Shown here piece after piece: positions 24,431-33,978 of a stretch of 64,000 nt of DNA; position 1 is the stretch's first letter; every line of letters starts with the position of its first letter. The stretch is from Actinomycetota bacterium (lineage in GTDB: Bacteria; Actinomycetota; Acidimicrobiia; IMCC26256; PALSA-555). The notes beneath the pieces are model-generated. The model saw only the letters and a program-made list of their open reading frames with translations. It searched no databases and was not told where the DNA came from. The stretch is taken from contig VGBR01000013.1 in the NCBI GenBank assembly GCA_016870355.1, forward strand, positions 17,754 through 81,753. Reading direction: 5' to 3'. Position numbers and translations under genes: made by a program.

Positions 24431-26530
24431 GTGAAGCTCCGCGAATGGCTCACCGGGCACCACCGGGGCATTGCGATCGGCGAAGCCGTCGAAGACTTCC
24501 GCCTCGCATGCATCTCGCGCGCGCTCGATGACCGGGAGATCGCGCTGCGTCAGCAGAGCCGGGTGTTCTTCCAGATCTCAGGCGCGGGTCACGAGGCGCT
24601 GCTCCTCGCGTTCGCGCGGTTGTTGCGACCGGGGTACGACTGGTTCTTCCCCTACTACCGCGACCGGGCGTTGGTGCTGGGGCTCGGCGTGACCCCGCTC
24701 GACATCTTGTTGCAGGCCGTCGGCTCGGCGGATGACCCCGCATCGGGCGGGCGACAGATGCCATGCCACTGGGGTGACGTCGGCCGCAACATCGTCACCC
24801 AGTCGAGCGCGACCGGTGCGCAGTGCATCCCGGCGGTCGGGTGCGCGGAGGCGGCGCGCTTCATCGTGCGGCGCGACCTCCCCGGGTGCACCGCGTACGG
24901 CGACGAGATCACGTACGTGTCGATCGGCGAGGGCGCGACCGCGCAGGGCGAGTTCTGGGAGAGCCTCAACACTGCGTGTCGCCTCGCACTCCCCGTGCTC
25001 TACGTCGTGGCGGACAACGGATACGCGATCTCGACGCGCGCGAGCGACGGCGCGCCGGCACCGATCTCCGAGCTGGTGGCCGGCTTCCGCGGGCTGCACG
25101 TCACCAAGATCGACGGTCGCGACTACTTCGAGACCCGCCACGCGGGGGCGCACGTGGTCGACCGGCTCCGAGCGGGCGCCGGGCCGGCGTTGGTGCACGC
25201 GATCGTGACCCGTCCGTACTCCCACTCGTTGTCGGACGACCAGAAGAAGTACCGCACCCCCGCCGACCTCGAAGAAGAGGCCGAGCACGATCCGATCACC
25301 GTGCTCGAGGACGAGCTCGTGAAGTGCGGCGCGCTCACGCGAGAGAAGGCCAAGGCGATCCACGACGAGGCGATCGCGCTGGTGGCGGACGCGGCCAAGC
25401 AGGCGCTGGAGGCCCGTCGTCCCGACCCCGCATCGGTGCGGGAGCATGTGAGTGCGCCGATGTCCGTCTCCGAGATGCCCCCGGAGCCCGACACGGTCGG
25501 CGAGCAAGGTGAGGTGATCACCTTCGGTGAGGCGATCCGCCTCACGTTGCACGAGCAGATGGCGCGCGACGAGCGCATCCGCGTGTTCGGCGAGGACGTG
25601 GCCGACGGCGATCCCGAACATCTCGAGGAGATCAAGGGCAAGGGTGGCGTGTTCGGCATCACGTTCGGTCTCCAACGGGAGTTCGGGCACGCGCGCTGCT
25701 TCAACACGCCGCTGGCCGAGGCGAACATCGTCGGGCGCGCCGTCGGGCAGGCGATCCGCGGGTTGCGGCCCTGCCCGGAGGTGCAGTTCTTCGACTACAT
25801 CTGGACTGCGATGCAGCAGATCAAGACCCAGGCTGCGACCGTGCGCTGGCGGAGCAACGGCACGTTCTCGGTGCCGCTGGTGCTGCGGGTACCGATCGGC
25901 GGGTACCTGACCGGCGGTGCCATCTGGCACTCGCAGTGCGGCGAGTCGATCTTCGCTCACATCCCCGGTCTGCACGTCGTGTTCCCGTCACGCGCCCGTG
26001 ATGCGGCCGGGCTGCTCCGAGCCGCGTTCCGCAGCGAAGACCCGGTGATGTTCCTCGAGCACAAGCACCTGTACCGACAGGGCTACAACCGCGACCCGTT
26101 CCCACCCGAGGGTTGGATGCTCCCGTTCGGGCGCGGGACGGTGGTGACGCCCGGTCGCGCCGTCACCGTCGTGACGTGGGGTGCGACGGTGCACCGCGCC
26201 GTGCAGGCCGCACACGAGCTCGACCCCGACGGTGAGCAGGTCGAGGTGATCGACCTGCGGACCATCGTCCCGTGGGACAAGGAGATCGTCGCCGAGTCGG
26301 TGGCCAAGACCGGGCGTGTGCTCGTGCTGCACGAGGACACCCTCACGGCCGGGTTCGGCGGTGAGATCGCCTCGTGGATCGCCGACGAGTGCTTCGAGGA
26401 CCTCGACGCGCCGGTGTCGCGGCTCGCGGCCACCGACACGCTCGTGGGCTACGAGCCTTCGCTGGAGGACGCGATCCTCCCGCAGGTCGCCGACATCCAG
26501 CGCGACCTCGCCGCGCTCCTCTCGTACTGA
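24431..26530 (+). CDS. 2-oxoacid dehydrogenase E1, fused alpha and beta subunits
   Basis: A roughly 700-residue thiamine-diphosphate enzyme. The N-terminal half is E1-alpha (FFPYYRDRALVLGLG; the ThDP/Mg motif IGEGATAQGEFWESLN ending in VVADNGYAIST). From about residue 360 the E1-beta half begins (GEVITFGEAIRLTLHEQM, NTPLAEANIVGRAVG, VIDLRTIVPWD). It oxidatively decarboxylates a branched-chain 2-oxoacid or pyruvate. An earlier GTG (24419) overlaps a TAGTGT -10 box at 24417-24422. GTG 24431, 8 nt downstream, is therefore the better leaderless start. Works with the divergent E2. Confidence 0.92.
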   Translation: MKLREWLTGHHRGIAIGEAVEDFRLACISRALDDREIALRQQSRVFFQISGAGHEALLLAFARLLRPGYDWFFPYYRDRALVLGLGVTPLDILLQAVGSADDPASGGRQMPCHWGDVGRNIVTQSSATGAQCIPAVGCAEAARFIVRRDLPGCTAYGDEITYVSIGEGATAQGEFWESLNTACRLALPVLYVVADNGYAISTRASDGAPAPISELVAGFRGLHVTKIDGRDYFETRHAGAHVVDRLRAGAGPALVHAIVTRPYSHSLSDDQKKYRTPADLEEEAEHDPITVLEDELVKCGALTREKAKAIHDEAIALVADAAKQALEARRPDPASVREHVSAPMSVSEMPPEPDTVGEQGEVITFGEAIRLTLHEQMARDERIRVFGEDVADGDPEHLEEIKGKGGVFGITFGLQREFGHARCFNTPLAEANIVGRAVGQAIRGLRPCPEVQFFDYIWTAMQQIKTQAATVRWRSNGTFSVPLVLRVPIGGYLTGGAIWHSQCGESIFAHIPGLHVVFPSRARDAAGLLRAAFRSEDPVMFLEHKHLYRQGYNRDPFPPEGWMLPFGRGTVVTPGRAVTVVTWGATVHRAVQAAHELDPDGEQVEVIDLRTIVPWDKEIVAESVAKTGRVLVLHEDTLTAGFGGEIASWIADECFEDLDAPVSRLAATDTLVGYEPSLEDAILPQVADIQRDLAALLSY

Positions 26531-26597
26531 CGCTTCGCCCGGCTCACCGCCCCGGGGAGCGGGCGCCGCGCCTACTCGCCGGTAACCTCGACGGGTG

Positions 26598-28247
26598 ATG
26601 GCCCCGCCTCCGTTCCGCCGCGCCGAGATGCTGGGCCGGCTGGCCGACGAGCCGTTCGACGTGCTGGTCGTGGGCGGAGGGATCACGGGCGCCGGGTGTG
26701 CGCTCGACGCGGCCAGCCGAGGGTTGCGCACCGCGCTCGTCGAGCGTGACGACTTCGCGTCGGGGACGTCGTCGAAGTCCTCGAAGCTGGTGCACGGCGG
26801 GATCCGCTATCTCCAACAGCGCGAGTTCCGGCTCGTGTACGAGGGTCTTCGGGAGCGGCACCTGGCTCTGGAGAATGCGTCGCACCTCGTGCGGTTGCTG
26901 CCGTTCCTCATCCCGATCTTCGCCAAGGACGGGCTGATCAACCGGCGCATCGCCCGTGCGATGGGCTTTGCGATGTGGATGTACGACCTCACCGGCGGAA
27001 TCCGCATCCGCAAGAAGCACCAACGGATCGACCGCGACGAGACGATGGCGCACATGCCGACATTGCGTCGTGACAACGTCGCGTCGGCGTACCTCTATTA
27101 CGACGCGCGCGCCGACGACGCTCGCCTCACGCTGTGCCTCGCACGCACCGCGGCCGCGCACGGTGCGGCGATCGCCAACTACGCCGCGGTCAACGGGTTG
27201 CTCAAGGACGACGCGGGCAAGGTACGCGGCGCTCGCGTCACCGCCGACGGCCGCGAGATCGAGGTGTCGGCGCGCGTCGTGATCAACGCGGCGGGTGTGT
27301 GGGCCGACGACGTACGCGCCTACGACGAAGGTCGAGACCCTGAATCGATCCGTCCGGCGAAGGGCATCCACGTCGCGGTGCCGTGGGGCAAGGTGCGCAA
27401 CGACATCGCGGCGATCGTGCCGGTGCCGAAGGATCGCCGTTCGATCTTCGTGGTGCCGTGGGGTGACATCACCTACATCGGCACCACCGACACCGACTAC
27501 GACGGCCCGCTCGACGATCCGCAGTGCACGCCCGAAGACGTCGACTACCTCCTCGGTGCGGTGAACCGGGCAATCGTCGAGCCGATCGCGCACGACGACG
27601 TGCTCGGCACGTGGGCGGGCTTGCGCCCGTTGTTGCGCGAGGCCGGGAGCGCGCGCACCGCAGACCTCTCTCGCCGCCACAGGGTGCGCGTGTCGGACTC
27701 GGGCGTCATCACGATCACCGGCGGGAAGCTCACGACGTACCGCGACATGGCCGCCGACACCGTCGACCAGGTGGCGCGCGTGGTGGGCACTCGAGCGAAG
27801 TGCCGCACGAAGAAGCTGAAGCTGCTCGGCGCCGAAGGGTTCGAGCCGCCGCCCGACACGCCGGAGCCGAGCCTGCACGACCATCTCGCCGGCCGGTTCG
27901 GCACCGAGGCCGCGGCGATCCACGACCTCGTGCAGGGCGACGCCGAGCTCGGCGAAGCCTTGGTTCCCGGCCTGCCCTACCTACGGGCCGAGGCGATCCA
28001 TGCCGTGCGCCACGAGATGGCGCACACGCTCGACGATGTGTTGTCGCGCCGGACCCGGGCACGCCTGCTCGCCCGCGACGGATCCGCAGCGGTCGCTGAG
28101 GCCGTGGCCGAGCTCATCGCACCCGAGCTCGGGTGGGACGGCGACGAGATCGCCCGCCAGGTCGACGCGTACCGGGCGAGCGTCAAGCACGAGCGCGACT
28201 CGGCTGGTCTCCCCGAGACCGCCCTCGACGCCAGCCTCGGCGCCTGA
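26598..28247 (+). CDS. glpD: FAD-dependent glycerol-3-phosphate dehydrogenase
   Basis: A 549-residue GlpD-type flavoprotein that oxidises sn-glycerol 3-phosphate to dihydroxyacetone phosphate and passes electrons to the quinone pool. The FAD dinucleotide fold is VVGGGITGAGCALDAASRG, followed by ASGTSSKSSKLVHGGIRYL. The mid-domain GTTDTDYDGPLDDP and the C-terminal helical cap are present. TAACCT lies shortly before GTG 26595 and ATG 26598; either may be used. It opens a plus-strand run with an ADPS-like oxidase and an FGGY kinase, together a glycerol/ether-lipid module. Confidence 0.92.
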   Translation: MAPPPFRRAEMLGRLADEPFDVLVVGGGITGAGCALDAASRGLRTALVERDDFASGTSSKSSKLVHGGIRYLQQREFRLVYEGLRERHLALENASHLVRLLPFLIPIFAKDGLINRRIARAMGFAMWMYDLTGGIRIRKKHQRIDRDETMAHMPTLRRDNVASAYLYYDARADDARLTLCLARTAAAHGAAIANYAAVNGLLKDDAGKVRGARVTADGREIEVSARVVINAAGVWADDVRAYDEGRDPESIRPAKGIHVAVPWGKVRNDIAAIVPVPKDRRSIFVVPWGDITYIGTTDTDYDGPLDDPQCTPEDVDYLLGAVNRAIVEPIAHDDVLGTWAGLRPLLREAGSARTADLSRRHRVRVSDSGVITITGGKLTTYRDMAADTVDQVARVVGTRAKCRTKKLKLLGAEGFEPPPDTPEPSLHDHLAGRFGTEAAAIHDLVQGDAELGEALVPGLPYLRAEAIHAVRHEMAHTLDDVLSRRTRARLLARDGSAAVAEAVAELIAPELGWDGDEIARQVDAYRASVKHERDSAGLPETALDASLGA

Positions 28248-28264
28248 CGCCTAGCGTCGGCAGC

Positions 28265-29767
28265 GTGCGAGCGCTGCAGGGACAACCCACCCCTCCGATC
28301 GCGTTCGGCACCGACGCGGCCAAGGTGACCGGACGGCTCGACGACGGGTTCGTCGACGTCGATGACGCGCTGCTGGATCGCCTTGGCGGCGCGTGCGCGG
28401 AGGTGACGACCGAGGCCGCGGCGGTCTCCGAGGCGAGTCGCGACTGGTGGCCCCTCGCGATGATCTGGGCGCTCGACGGGCAGGTTGCCGCGCGGGCGGC
28501 GGCAGTCGCGCGACCGTCGTCGGCTGACGAGGTCGCGGCGGTGTTGGCGATCGCGAACGAGGCGCGCGTACCGGTCACCGCCGCCGCCGGCCGGTCGGGC
28601 GTGTGCGGCGCGAGCGTGCCGCTCCATGGCGGGATCGTCCTCGACCTGTGTGGGATCACTGGCATCGTCGACGTCGACAGCGACTCGATGATCCTCGACG
28701 TGCTCGCCGGCACGTTCGGTACACCGCTCGAGGACGAGCTGCGCGCCGCGCACGGCGTCACGGTCGGCCATTGGCCGCAGTCGATCGACCTGTCGACGGT
28801 GGGCGGCTGGCTCGCATGTCGCGGCGCAGGCCAGCACTCCACTCGCTACGGGAAGATCGAGGACATCGTCATCGGCCTCGAGGTGGTGCTCGCCGACGGC
28901 AGGCTGATCACGACCGGTGGCGCGCCGCGCGCCGCGGTCGGCCCCGACCTCACCCAGCTGTTCGTCGGCAGTGAGGGGACGCTCGGGATCATCACGGGTG
29001 CGCGGTTGCGGCTGCATCCCGCGCCGCCCGCGACGGTGCGCGCCGCGTTCGGGTTCTCGTCGTTCGCCGACGGTCTCGACGCGTGCCGCCGCAGCCTTCA
29101 TCGCGGCGCGACGCCCGCCGTCATCCGGTTGTACGACGCGATCGAGGGTGAGCGGAGCTTCCAGACTGGTGAACGCCATCCGTTGCTGGTGCTCGATGAG
29201 GGTGACGCCACGATCGTCGATGCCACGCTGGCGGTCGTGCGCGAGGAGTGCGCCGATGCCGAGGTGCTGGACGACGCGCTCGTCGACCGGTGGCTCGAGC
29301 ACCGCAACGACGTCAGCGCTTTGGAAGCGTTGATCTCGCGTGGGTACGTCGTCGACACGATGGAGATCGCGGCGCGCTGGCATGACCTTCCCGCGATCTA
29401 CGAAGCGGCGACTGCAGCGATCACCGGCGTCGAGCACACGCTCGTCGCGTCGGCGCACCAGTCGCACTCGTACAGCGACGGCGCGTGCTTGTACTTCACG
29501 TTCGCGGGTCAACCGCCGGCCGACGATCGTGAGGCGTACTACCGGACCGCGTGGGACGCGGGTACCCGCGCCGTGCTCGAGCACGGCGGCGCCCTCAGCC
29601 ACCACCACGGAGTCGGGCTCAACCGCGCGCGCTTCGTGCGCGACGCGCTCGGTGACGCATTCGAGGTACTCGTCGCGGCGAAGCAGGCGCTCGACCCGAA
29701 CGGCATCCTCAACCCCGGCAAGCTCGGGCTCCCCAGCCCCTTCGGCCCGTCACCCGTCTGGCCATGA
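28265..29767 (+). CDS. FAD-binding oxidase, alkyldihydroxyacetonephosphate synthase-like
   Basis: A 500-residue FAD-linked (PCMH/VAO fold) protein. FAD motifs are AAGRSGVCGASVPLHGG, STVGGWLACRGAGQHSTRYG and FVGSEGTLGIITGA. The C-terminal active-site loop GGALSHHHGVGLNR with three His and ALDPNGILNPGKLG matches ADPS (ether-lipid synthase) relatives rather than D-lactate oxidases. GTG 28265 follows TAGCGT by 7 nt; upstream frame extension is rejected. Being next to glpD and a glycerol-kinase-like gene suggests that it uses a dihydroxyacetone-phosphate or glycerol derivative. Confidence 0.87.
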   Translation: MRALQGQPTPPIAFGTDAAKVTGRLDDGFVDVDDALLDRLGGACAEVTTEAAAVSEASRDWWPLAMIWALDGQVAARAAAVARPSSADEVAAVLAIANEARVPVTAAAGRSGVCGASVPLHGGIVLDLCGITGIVDVDSDSMILDVLAGTFGTPLEDELRAAHGVTVGHWPQSIDLSTVGGWLACRGAGQHSTRYGKIEDIVIGLEVVLADGRLITTGGAPRAAVGPDLTQLFVGSEGTLGIITGARLRLHPAPPATVRAAFGFSSFADGLDACRRSLHRGATPAVIRLYDAIEGERSFQTGERHPLLVLDEGDATIVDATLAVVREECADAEVLDDALVDRWLEHRNDVSALEALISRGYVVDTMEIAARWHDLPAIYEAATAAITGVEHTLVASAHQSHSYSDGACLYFTFAGQPPADDREAYYRTAWDAGTRAVLEHGGALSHHHGVGLNRARFVRDALGDAFEVLVAAKQALDPNGILNPGKLGLPSPFGPSPVWP

Positions 29768-29840
29768 ACGATCATCGCGATGACACTGCGGCGACGTAGC
29801 GTCAGCGGAGGCGCTCGCCAGCGAAACGAGCGCCTGCGAG

Positions 29841-29853
29841 GCAGGTACCCTGC
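29841..29853 (+). promoter_or_regulatory. Palindromic promoter element GCAGGTACCCTGC (copy 1)
   Basis: GCAGG and CCTGC flank TAC; TACCCT can serve as a -10 hexamer. The element ends 24 nt before the FGGY kinase start and is embedded in GAGCG-rich flanks. The same palindrome precedes three other genes in this window in the same orientation. Confidence 0.55.
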
Positions 29854-29877
29854 CTCGCGGCGAGTGAGCGAGTACTG

Positions 29878-31320
29878 ATGATCCTCGTCGTCGACGTGGG
29901 GACGTCGTCGGTGCGGGCGGCGGTGGTCGATGCGGACGCTCGGATCGTCACCGAGCACCGGGAGCCATCGCTCCCGTCATCGCCGATGCCGGGCCTCGTC
30001 GAGTTCGACGCCACCGCGATTGCAGAGGCGGTGCTTCGCGTCGCCCACGCCGCGCTGGATGCCGCCGGTGACGTCGCCGCCGTCGGCATCGCGAACCAGC
30101 GCGGGTCGGCGATCGTGTGGGACCGTGCCACCGGCACACCCGTCGCGCCCGGACTGGGATGGCAGGACCTGCGCACGGTCGGACGCTGCCTGGAGCTCCA
30201 GGGATCGGACATCTGGCTCGGTCCGAACCACTCCGCGACCAAGCTCGAGACGCTGCTCGACGGCGCCGATCCCGAGCGGGCGGGAGACCTGTGCGTCGGC
30301 ACCGTCGACTCATGGGTGATCTGGACGCTGTCGAACGGTGCGTTGCACTTCTCGGACTCCACGAACGCGCAGATCACCGGACTGCGGGCGACCGAGAACG
30401 GGTCGTGGGACGAGCGAGTGCTCGATACCCTGCGCATCTCGGAGCGTTCGTTGCCTGCGGTGATCGACTCGTCCGGCACCGTCGGTCCGGCGACCGCGCT
30501 GCCCGGCGCGCCACCGATCACCGGCGTGCTCGGCGACCAGCAGGCGTCGTTGCTCGGGCAGGGTTGCGTCCGCGCCGGCGACGCCAAGATCACCTTCGGC
30601 ACCGGCGGGATGCTCGACGTCGTGCTCGGCGCGGACCGTCCGGCGCTCGGCCTGCGCGGCGATGCCGGCACCTTCCCGCTCGTGACACGACGCGTCGAAG
30701 GCACCGACATGTGGGGGCTCGAAGCCGTGATGCTGTCGGCCGGCACCAACGTGGAGTGGCTGCGCGACGACCTCGGGTTGGTGGCATCGGCCGAAGACAC
30801 CGACGCGGTCGCGGCCTCCTGCGCCGACTCCGGTGACGTGTGGTTCGTGCCCGCGCTGCTCGGGCTCGGTACGCCGCACTGGGACTTCGGTGCACGCGGC
30901 ACCCTCGTCGGGCTCACCCGCGGCACCGACCGCGCCCATGTGGTGCGGGCGGTGCTCGAAGGTGTCGCGCATCGAGGCGCCGATCTCGTGGAGGCGGCCG
31001 AGGCCGACAGCAGCCACACGATCGCGACCGTGCGCGTCGACGGCGGCATGACCGCCAACACAGTGTTCGTGCAGGCCCTCGCGGACGCCACCCAACGCCC
31101 GATCGAGGTGTCTCCCGTGCGCGAAGCGACCGCACTCGGTGCGGCGTTCGCCGCCGGTGCTGAGATCGGCTGGTGGGCGACCGACGACGACATCGCCGCG
31201 ACGTGGTCCCCCGGTGCACGCGTCGAGCCCGGCCGCCCGCTCGACCGCGACCGCTGGCGCGACGCGGTGGCGCGCGCGGAGAAGTGGATCCCCGACCTCT
31301 CGGCGGTCTCCTTCACCTGA
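29878..31320 (+). CDS. FGGY-family carbohydrate (glycerol-type) kinase
   Basis: A 480-residue actin-like ATPase kinase. The N-terminal phosphate-1 loop is VDVGTSSVRAAVVD, the substrate strand is NQRGSAIVWDRATG with GLGWQDLRT, and the ATP-side motifs are GVLGDQQASLLGQG, ITFGTGGMLDV and VDGGMTANTVFVQ. The last is characteristic of glycerol kinase-like members. It phosphorylates glycerol or a related polyol, which fits the glpD and ADPS-like genes upstream. ATG 29878 is preceded by the GCAGGTACCCTGC palindrome, giving a short leader. Confidence 0.88.
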   Translation: MILVVDVGTSSVRAAVVDADARIVTEHREPSLPSSPMPGLVEFDATAIAEAVLRVAHAALDAAGDVAAVGIANQRGSAIVWDRATGTPVAPGLGWQDLRTVGRCLELQGSDIWLGPNHSATKLETLLDGADPERAGDLCVGTVDSWVIWTLSNGALHFSDSTNAQITGLRATENGSWDERVLDTLRISERSLPAVIDSSGTVGPATALPGAPPITGVLGDQQASLLGQGCVRAGDAKITFGTGGMLDVVLGADRPALGLRGDAGTFPLVTRRVEGTDMWGLEAVMLSAGTNVEWLRDDLGLVASAEDTDAVAASCADSGDVWFVPALLGLGTPHWDFGARGTLVGLTRGTDRAHVVRAVLEGVAHRGADLVEAAEADSSHTIATVRVDGGMTANTVFVQALADATQRPIEVSPVREATALGAAFAAGAEIGWWATDDDIAATWSPGARVEPGRPLDRDRWRDAVARAEKWIPDLSAVSFT

Positions 31321-31502
31321 TTGGTCACGTCGTCCCGTCACGGACGGCGTGCCGTCGTGTCCGAGCACCAACGTCCGAAACGGTTGCGCGGCGACTCGAT
31401 CCCCTTACGCTCCTCGTCGCGCGCCGGAACGGACCGGGCTGCGGCGGCGTCTCCCGTGCCGCGCCGCCGCGGCCCTCTTTCTCTCGTCGGTACGCTCCGA
31501 CC

Positions 31503-32777
31503 GTGAGCGCGCGCCCGGCGTCGATCCACATCGACGATCTCGCCGATCCTCAGTTCGCGCCGCGCATCGCCGCGATGATGCAGTCGGTCGCACCCATCGC
31601 GGCCGAGCTTTCCTTCACCACCGACGCACTGGTGGCACAGGCGACCGCCGAGACCGGCCTCGACGACTTTGGCGACGAGTCGTTCCGCGAACCGCTCGGA
31701 GTGCTGCTCGGCGCGCTCGATTCGCACCAAGAACGCTCGGCGATGGGGCGAGTGAGTGCGCACTCGCAGATCCTGCAGCTCCTGAGGAACCGGCTTCTCG
31801 TCGAAGATCTCGTGCGCGAGCACCCCGAGATCCTCGACGTGCCGGTCGACCGACCCATCTTCATCGTCGGCCAGCCGCGCACTGGCACCACCCATCTGCA
31901 CAACCTCATCTCGTCCGATCCGGCGATGCGATCGCTCCCGTACTGGGAGAGCCTCGAGCCGGTGCTGCCCGCCGACGAGCGCGCGGTCGTCGCCGCGGGT
32001 GGCGATGACCCGCGCCGCGAGCGCACCGGTGCCGGGCTGGCGATCCTCGACGAGGCCATGCCGCACTTCAAGCGCATGCACGAGATGACGGTCGACCACG
32101 TCCACGAAGAGATCCAGCTGCTGGCCATCGACTTCTCCACGATGCTCTTCGAGACCATGGGCGTGCTGCCCGCATGGAAGGACTGGTACGTCGCGCACGA
32201 CCAGACTCGGCACTACGAGTTCCTGCGCAAGGTGCTCCAGGTGCTCCAGCAGCAGCGACCGGCAGGCGCAAGGTGGGTGCTCAAGTCACCGCAGCACCTC
32301 GAGCAGTTCCAGCCACTGCTCCGCGTGTTCCCCGACGCCACGTTCGTGGTGACGCACCGCGATCCCGTCGCCGTGATCGCGTCGAACGCCACGATGCTCG
32401 CGTACACCGCGCGGCTCAGCCATGCCGTCGTGGATCCGAAGTACATCGGCCGCTACTGGTCGGACCGCATCGAGGAGATGCTGCGCGCCGGCATGCGCGA
32501 CCACGAGCTGCTGCCCGCGGCGCAGACGATCGATGTGGCCTTCGACGAGTTCATGGCCGACGACGTCGCCATGGTCGAGCGGATCTATGAGGTCGCGGAG
32601 CAACCTTTCACCGATGAGGTACGCGGCGCGATGGACGACTTCATGGCCGACCACCCTCGCGGCCGCCACGGTGGTCTGAAGTACGACCTCCAAGGCGACT
32701 TCGGCATCGACCCGAAGGAGCGCCGAGCCGCGCTCAAGGACTACACCGACCGCTTCCAGGTGACCCTCGAGGATTAG
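31503..32777 (+). CDS. Sulfotransferase-family protein
   Basis: A 424-residue PAPS-dependent sulfotransferase-like protein. The 5'-phosphosulfate loop is FIVGQPRTGTTHLHNLI near residue 120, and the 3'-phosphate motif VTHRDPVAVIASN is near 280. The N-terminal helical domain (about 1-110) is typical of the actinobacterial branch. The acceptor is unknown. GTG 31503 lies 7 nt after TACGCT, so the longer frame through upstream DNA is rejected. Its last four bases overlap the convergent DUF1214 gene. The 180 bp before it shows only GC-rich inverted repeats. Confidence 0.87.
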   Translation: MSARPASIHIDDLADPQFAPRIAAMMQSVAPIAAELSFTTDALVAQATAETGLDDFGDESFREPLGVLLGALDSHQERSAMGRVSAHSQILQLLRNRLLVEDLVREHPEILDVPVDRPIFIVGQPRTGTTHLHNLISSDPAMRSLPYWESLEPVLPADERAVVAAGGDDPRRERTGAGLAILDEAMPHFKRMHEMTVDHVHEEIQLLAIDFSTMLFETMGVLPAWKDWYVAHDQTRHYEFLRKVLQVLQQQRPAGARWVLKSPQHLEQFQPLLRVFPDATFVVTHRDPVAVIASNATMLAYTARLSHAVVDPKYIGRYWSDRIEEMLRAGMRDHELLPAAQTIDVAFDEFMADDVAMVERIYEVAEQPFTDEVRGAMDDFMADHPRGRHGGLKYDLQGDFGIDPKERRAALKDYTDRFQVTLED

Positions 32778-33877
32778 AACCCGCGGATTGCTGGGATCTC
32801 GTCGAGCTTGACGACTTTGGTCTCGGGTCGCGCTGGTGTGTCAGACGGGTAGAACCACCGGAACCAGATGCGGCCGCGTGGGTGGCCGGCGGTCGAGAGC
32901 CAGTTCGGGTGACCCGGGTCTTCGTGCGCGACGACGAGCGTCCACGAGCCGTCGTCCTCGTAGTGCGTCTGCGCGCCGTTGATCGTCACGCGCTCGTAGT
33001 CCGAGTTGTACGTGTGCATGAACTGGTTCCAGAGACAGCAGTTCCAGAAGGCGCACTCGGGTGACCGGCCGGTGATGACCAGCGCTTCGTCCTCTGCGAG
33101 ATCGAAGCTGCCCATGGCGTAGGCGGCGTCACCCGCGGCCCATCCGAACGTGACCTTCTGCACCGGATACGGCTCATCGATCTGGTTCGGCTCGCCGAAG
33201 CCGAGCGGGACCAATTGGGCCTGGTCGCGCACCCAGGTGAGCGCGGCGCGGAAGCGCCGAGCGAGGTCCGCATCGTGCTCGCGGTAGGTCGTGGGTGGAT
33301 CGAGCGCTTCGATGTGCCACTGACAGCGTTGCCCGCGCACCGGGTCTTCGAGGTAGTCACGGGTGATCGCGGCGACGGCGTCGTCCTCGAGCTGGAGGAA
33401 CGGGCCGTCCCAACCCTTCGGCTTCTCCTTGCCCATCATCAGCTCGAATGTGCCGTCGGCGCCGATGTTCAGGTGGTCACGGTTGTTGACCGTGCCGACG
33501 ATGCGCTCGGAGTAGTGCCCGTCACGCGGCCCGCCGTACACGGTGAGCGACAGGTACACCGCGTCACCCTTCGTCCCCGTCACGCGGTACGTGACGTTCG
33601 GGTCCATCGGAGCGAACTCGTAGAAGGCGTCAGCGTTGTCGCCGCCCCACTTCTTGTACGGACCGACGATGTCGACGAAGCGCGGGTTGGCCGGATCACC
33701 CCACACCTGCGTGTCGAGCGCGACCTGGAGGATCGAGAAGATCCACTTGTAGCCCTCGAGCACCTGCTGGTCGTCGCCGAGTGCGTTCGGTCCTTCGAAG
33801 AACCGAGCGTCGAGCTCCTTGAGCGCGTCGATCAGCTCGTGGACGACGCCGGTGGTCTCGTACTTGGTCTCCGCCAT
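32774..33877 (-). CDS. DUF1214 domain-containing protein
   Basis: A 367-residue cytoplasmic protein of the DUF1214/DUF1254-type group. The C-terminal signature GHPNWLSTAGHPRGRIWFRW is clear, and the N-terminal region (LDTQVWGDPANPRFVDIVGP) matches the usual first domain. Function is not established for the family. ATG 33877 directly follows a GTG at 33880; both are possible. Its leader carries one copy of an 82-bp repeat that also precedes sucD, including the palindrome GCAGGTATCCTGC. Convergent overlap with the sulfotransferase gene. Confidence 0.82.
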   Translation of the reverse strand: MAETKYETTGVVHELIDALKELDARFFEGPNALGDDQQVLEGYKWIFSILQVALDTQVWGDPANPRFVDIVGPYKKWGGDNADAFYEFAPMDPNVTYRVTGTKGDAVYLSLTVYGGPRDGHYSERIVGTVNNRDHLNIGADGTFELMMGKEKPKGWDGPFLQLEDDAVAAITRDYLEDPVRGQRCQWHIEALDPPTTYREHDADLARRFRAALTWVRDQAQLVPLGFGEPNQIDEPYPVQKVTFGWAAGDAAYAMGSFDLAEDEALVITGRSPECAFWNCCLWNQFMHTYNSDYERVTINGAQTHYEDDGSWTLVVAHEDPGHPNWLSTAGHPRGRIWFRWFYPSDTPARPETKVVKLDEIPAIRGF

Positions 33878-33880
33878 CAC

Positions 33881-33962
33881 TCCCGCTCTCGGCGCTCCGC
33901 GCCGGGCCGCTCGGGCCCCGCTCGCTGCGCCGCAGGATACCTGCGACGCGGGCGCTCGCTCA
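33881..33962 (-). repeat. 82-bp dispersed leader repeat, copy A
   Basis: These 82 bases match 51957-52038 at 76 positions by my count, in the same orientation relative to the following gene. In the sense direction the element holds GAGCGAGCG, the palindrome GCAGGTATCCTGC (33932-33944, possible -10 TATCCT), a GGGCC/GGCCC hairpin and a CGGCGC/GCGCCG hairpin, and it ends just before the DUF1214 start codon. Confidence 0.8.
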
Positions 33963-33978
33963 GAGCCGCGGAGGCTAC

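Noticed and set aside
31321..31502. A possible small gene in the gap before the sulfotransferase
   Set aside because: Short frames there are Arg-rich shadows without a ribosome-binding site; the stretch seems to hold only inverted repeats and the TACGCT promoter box.
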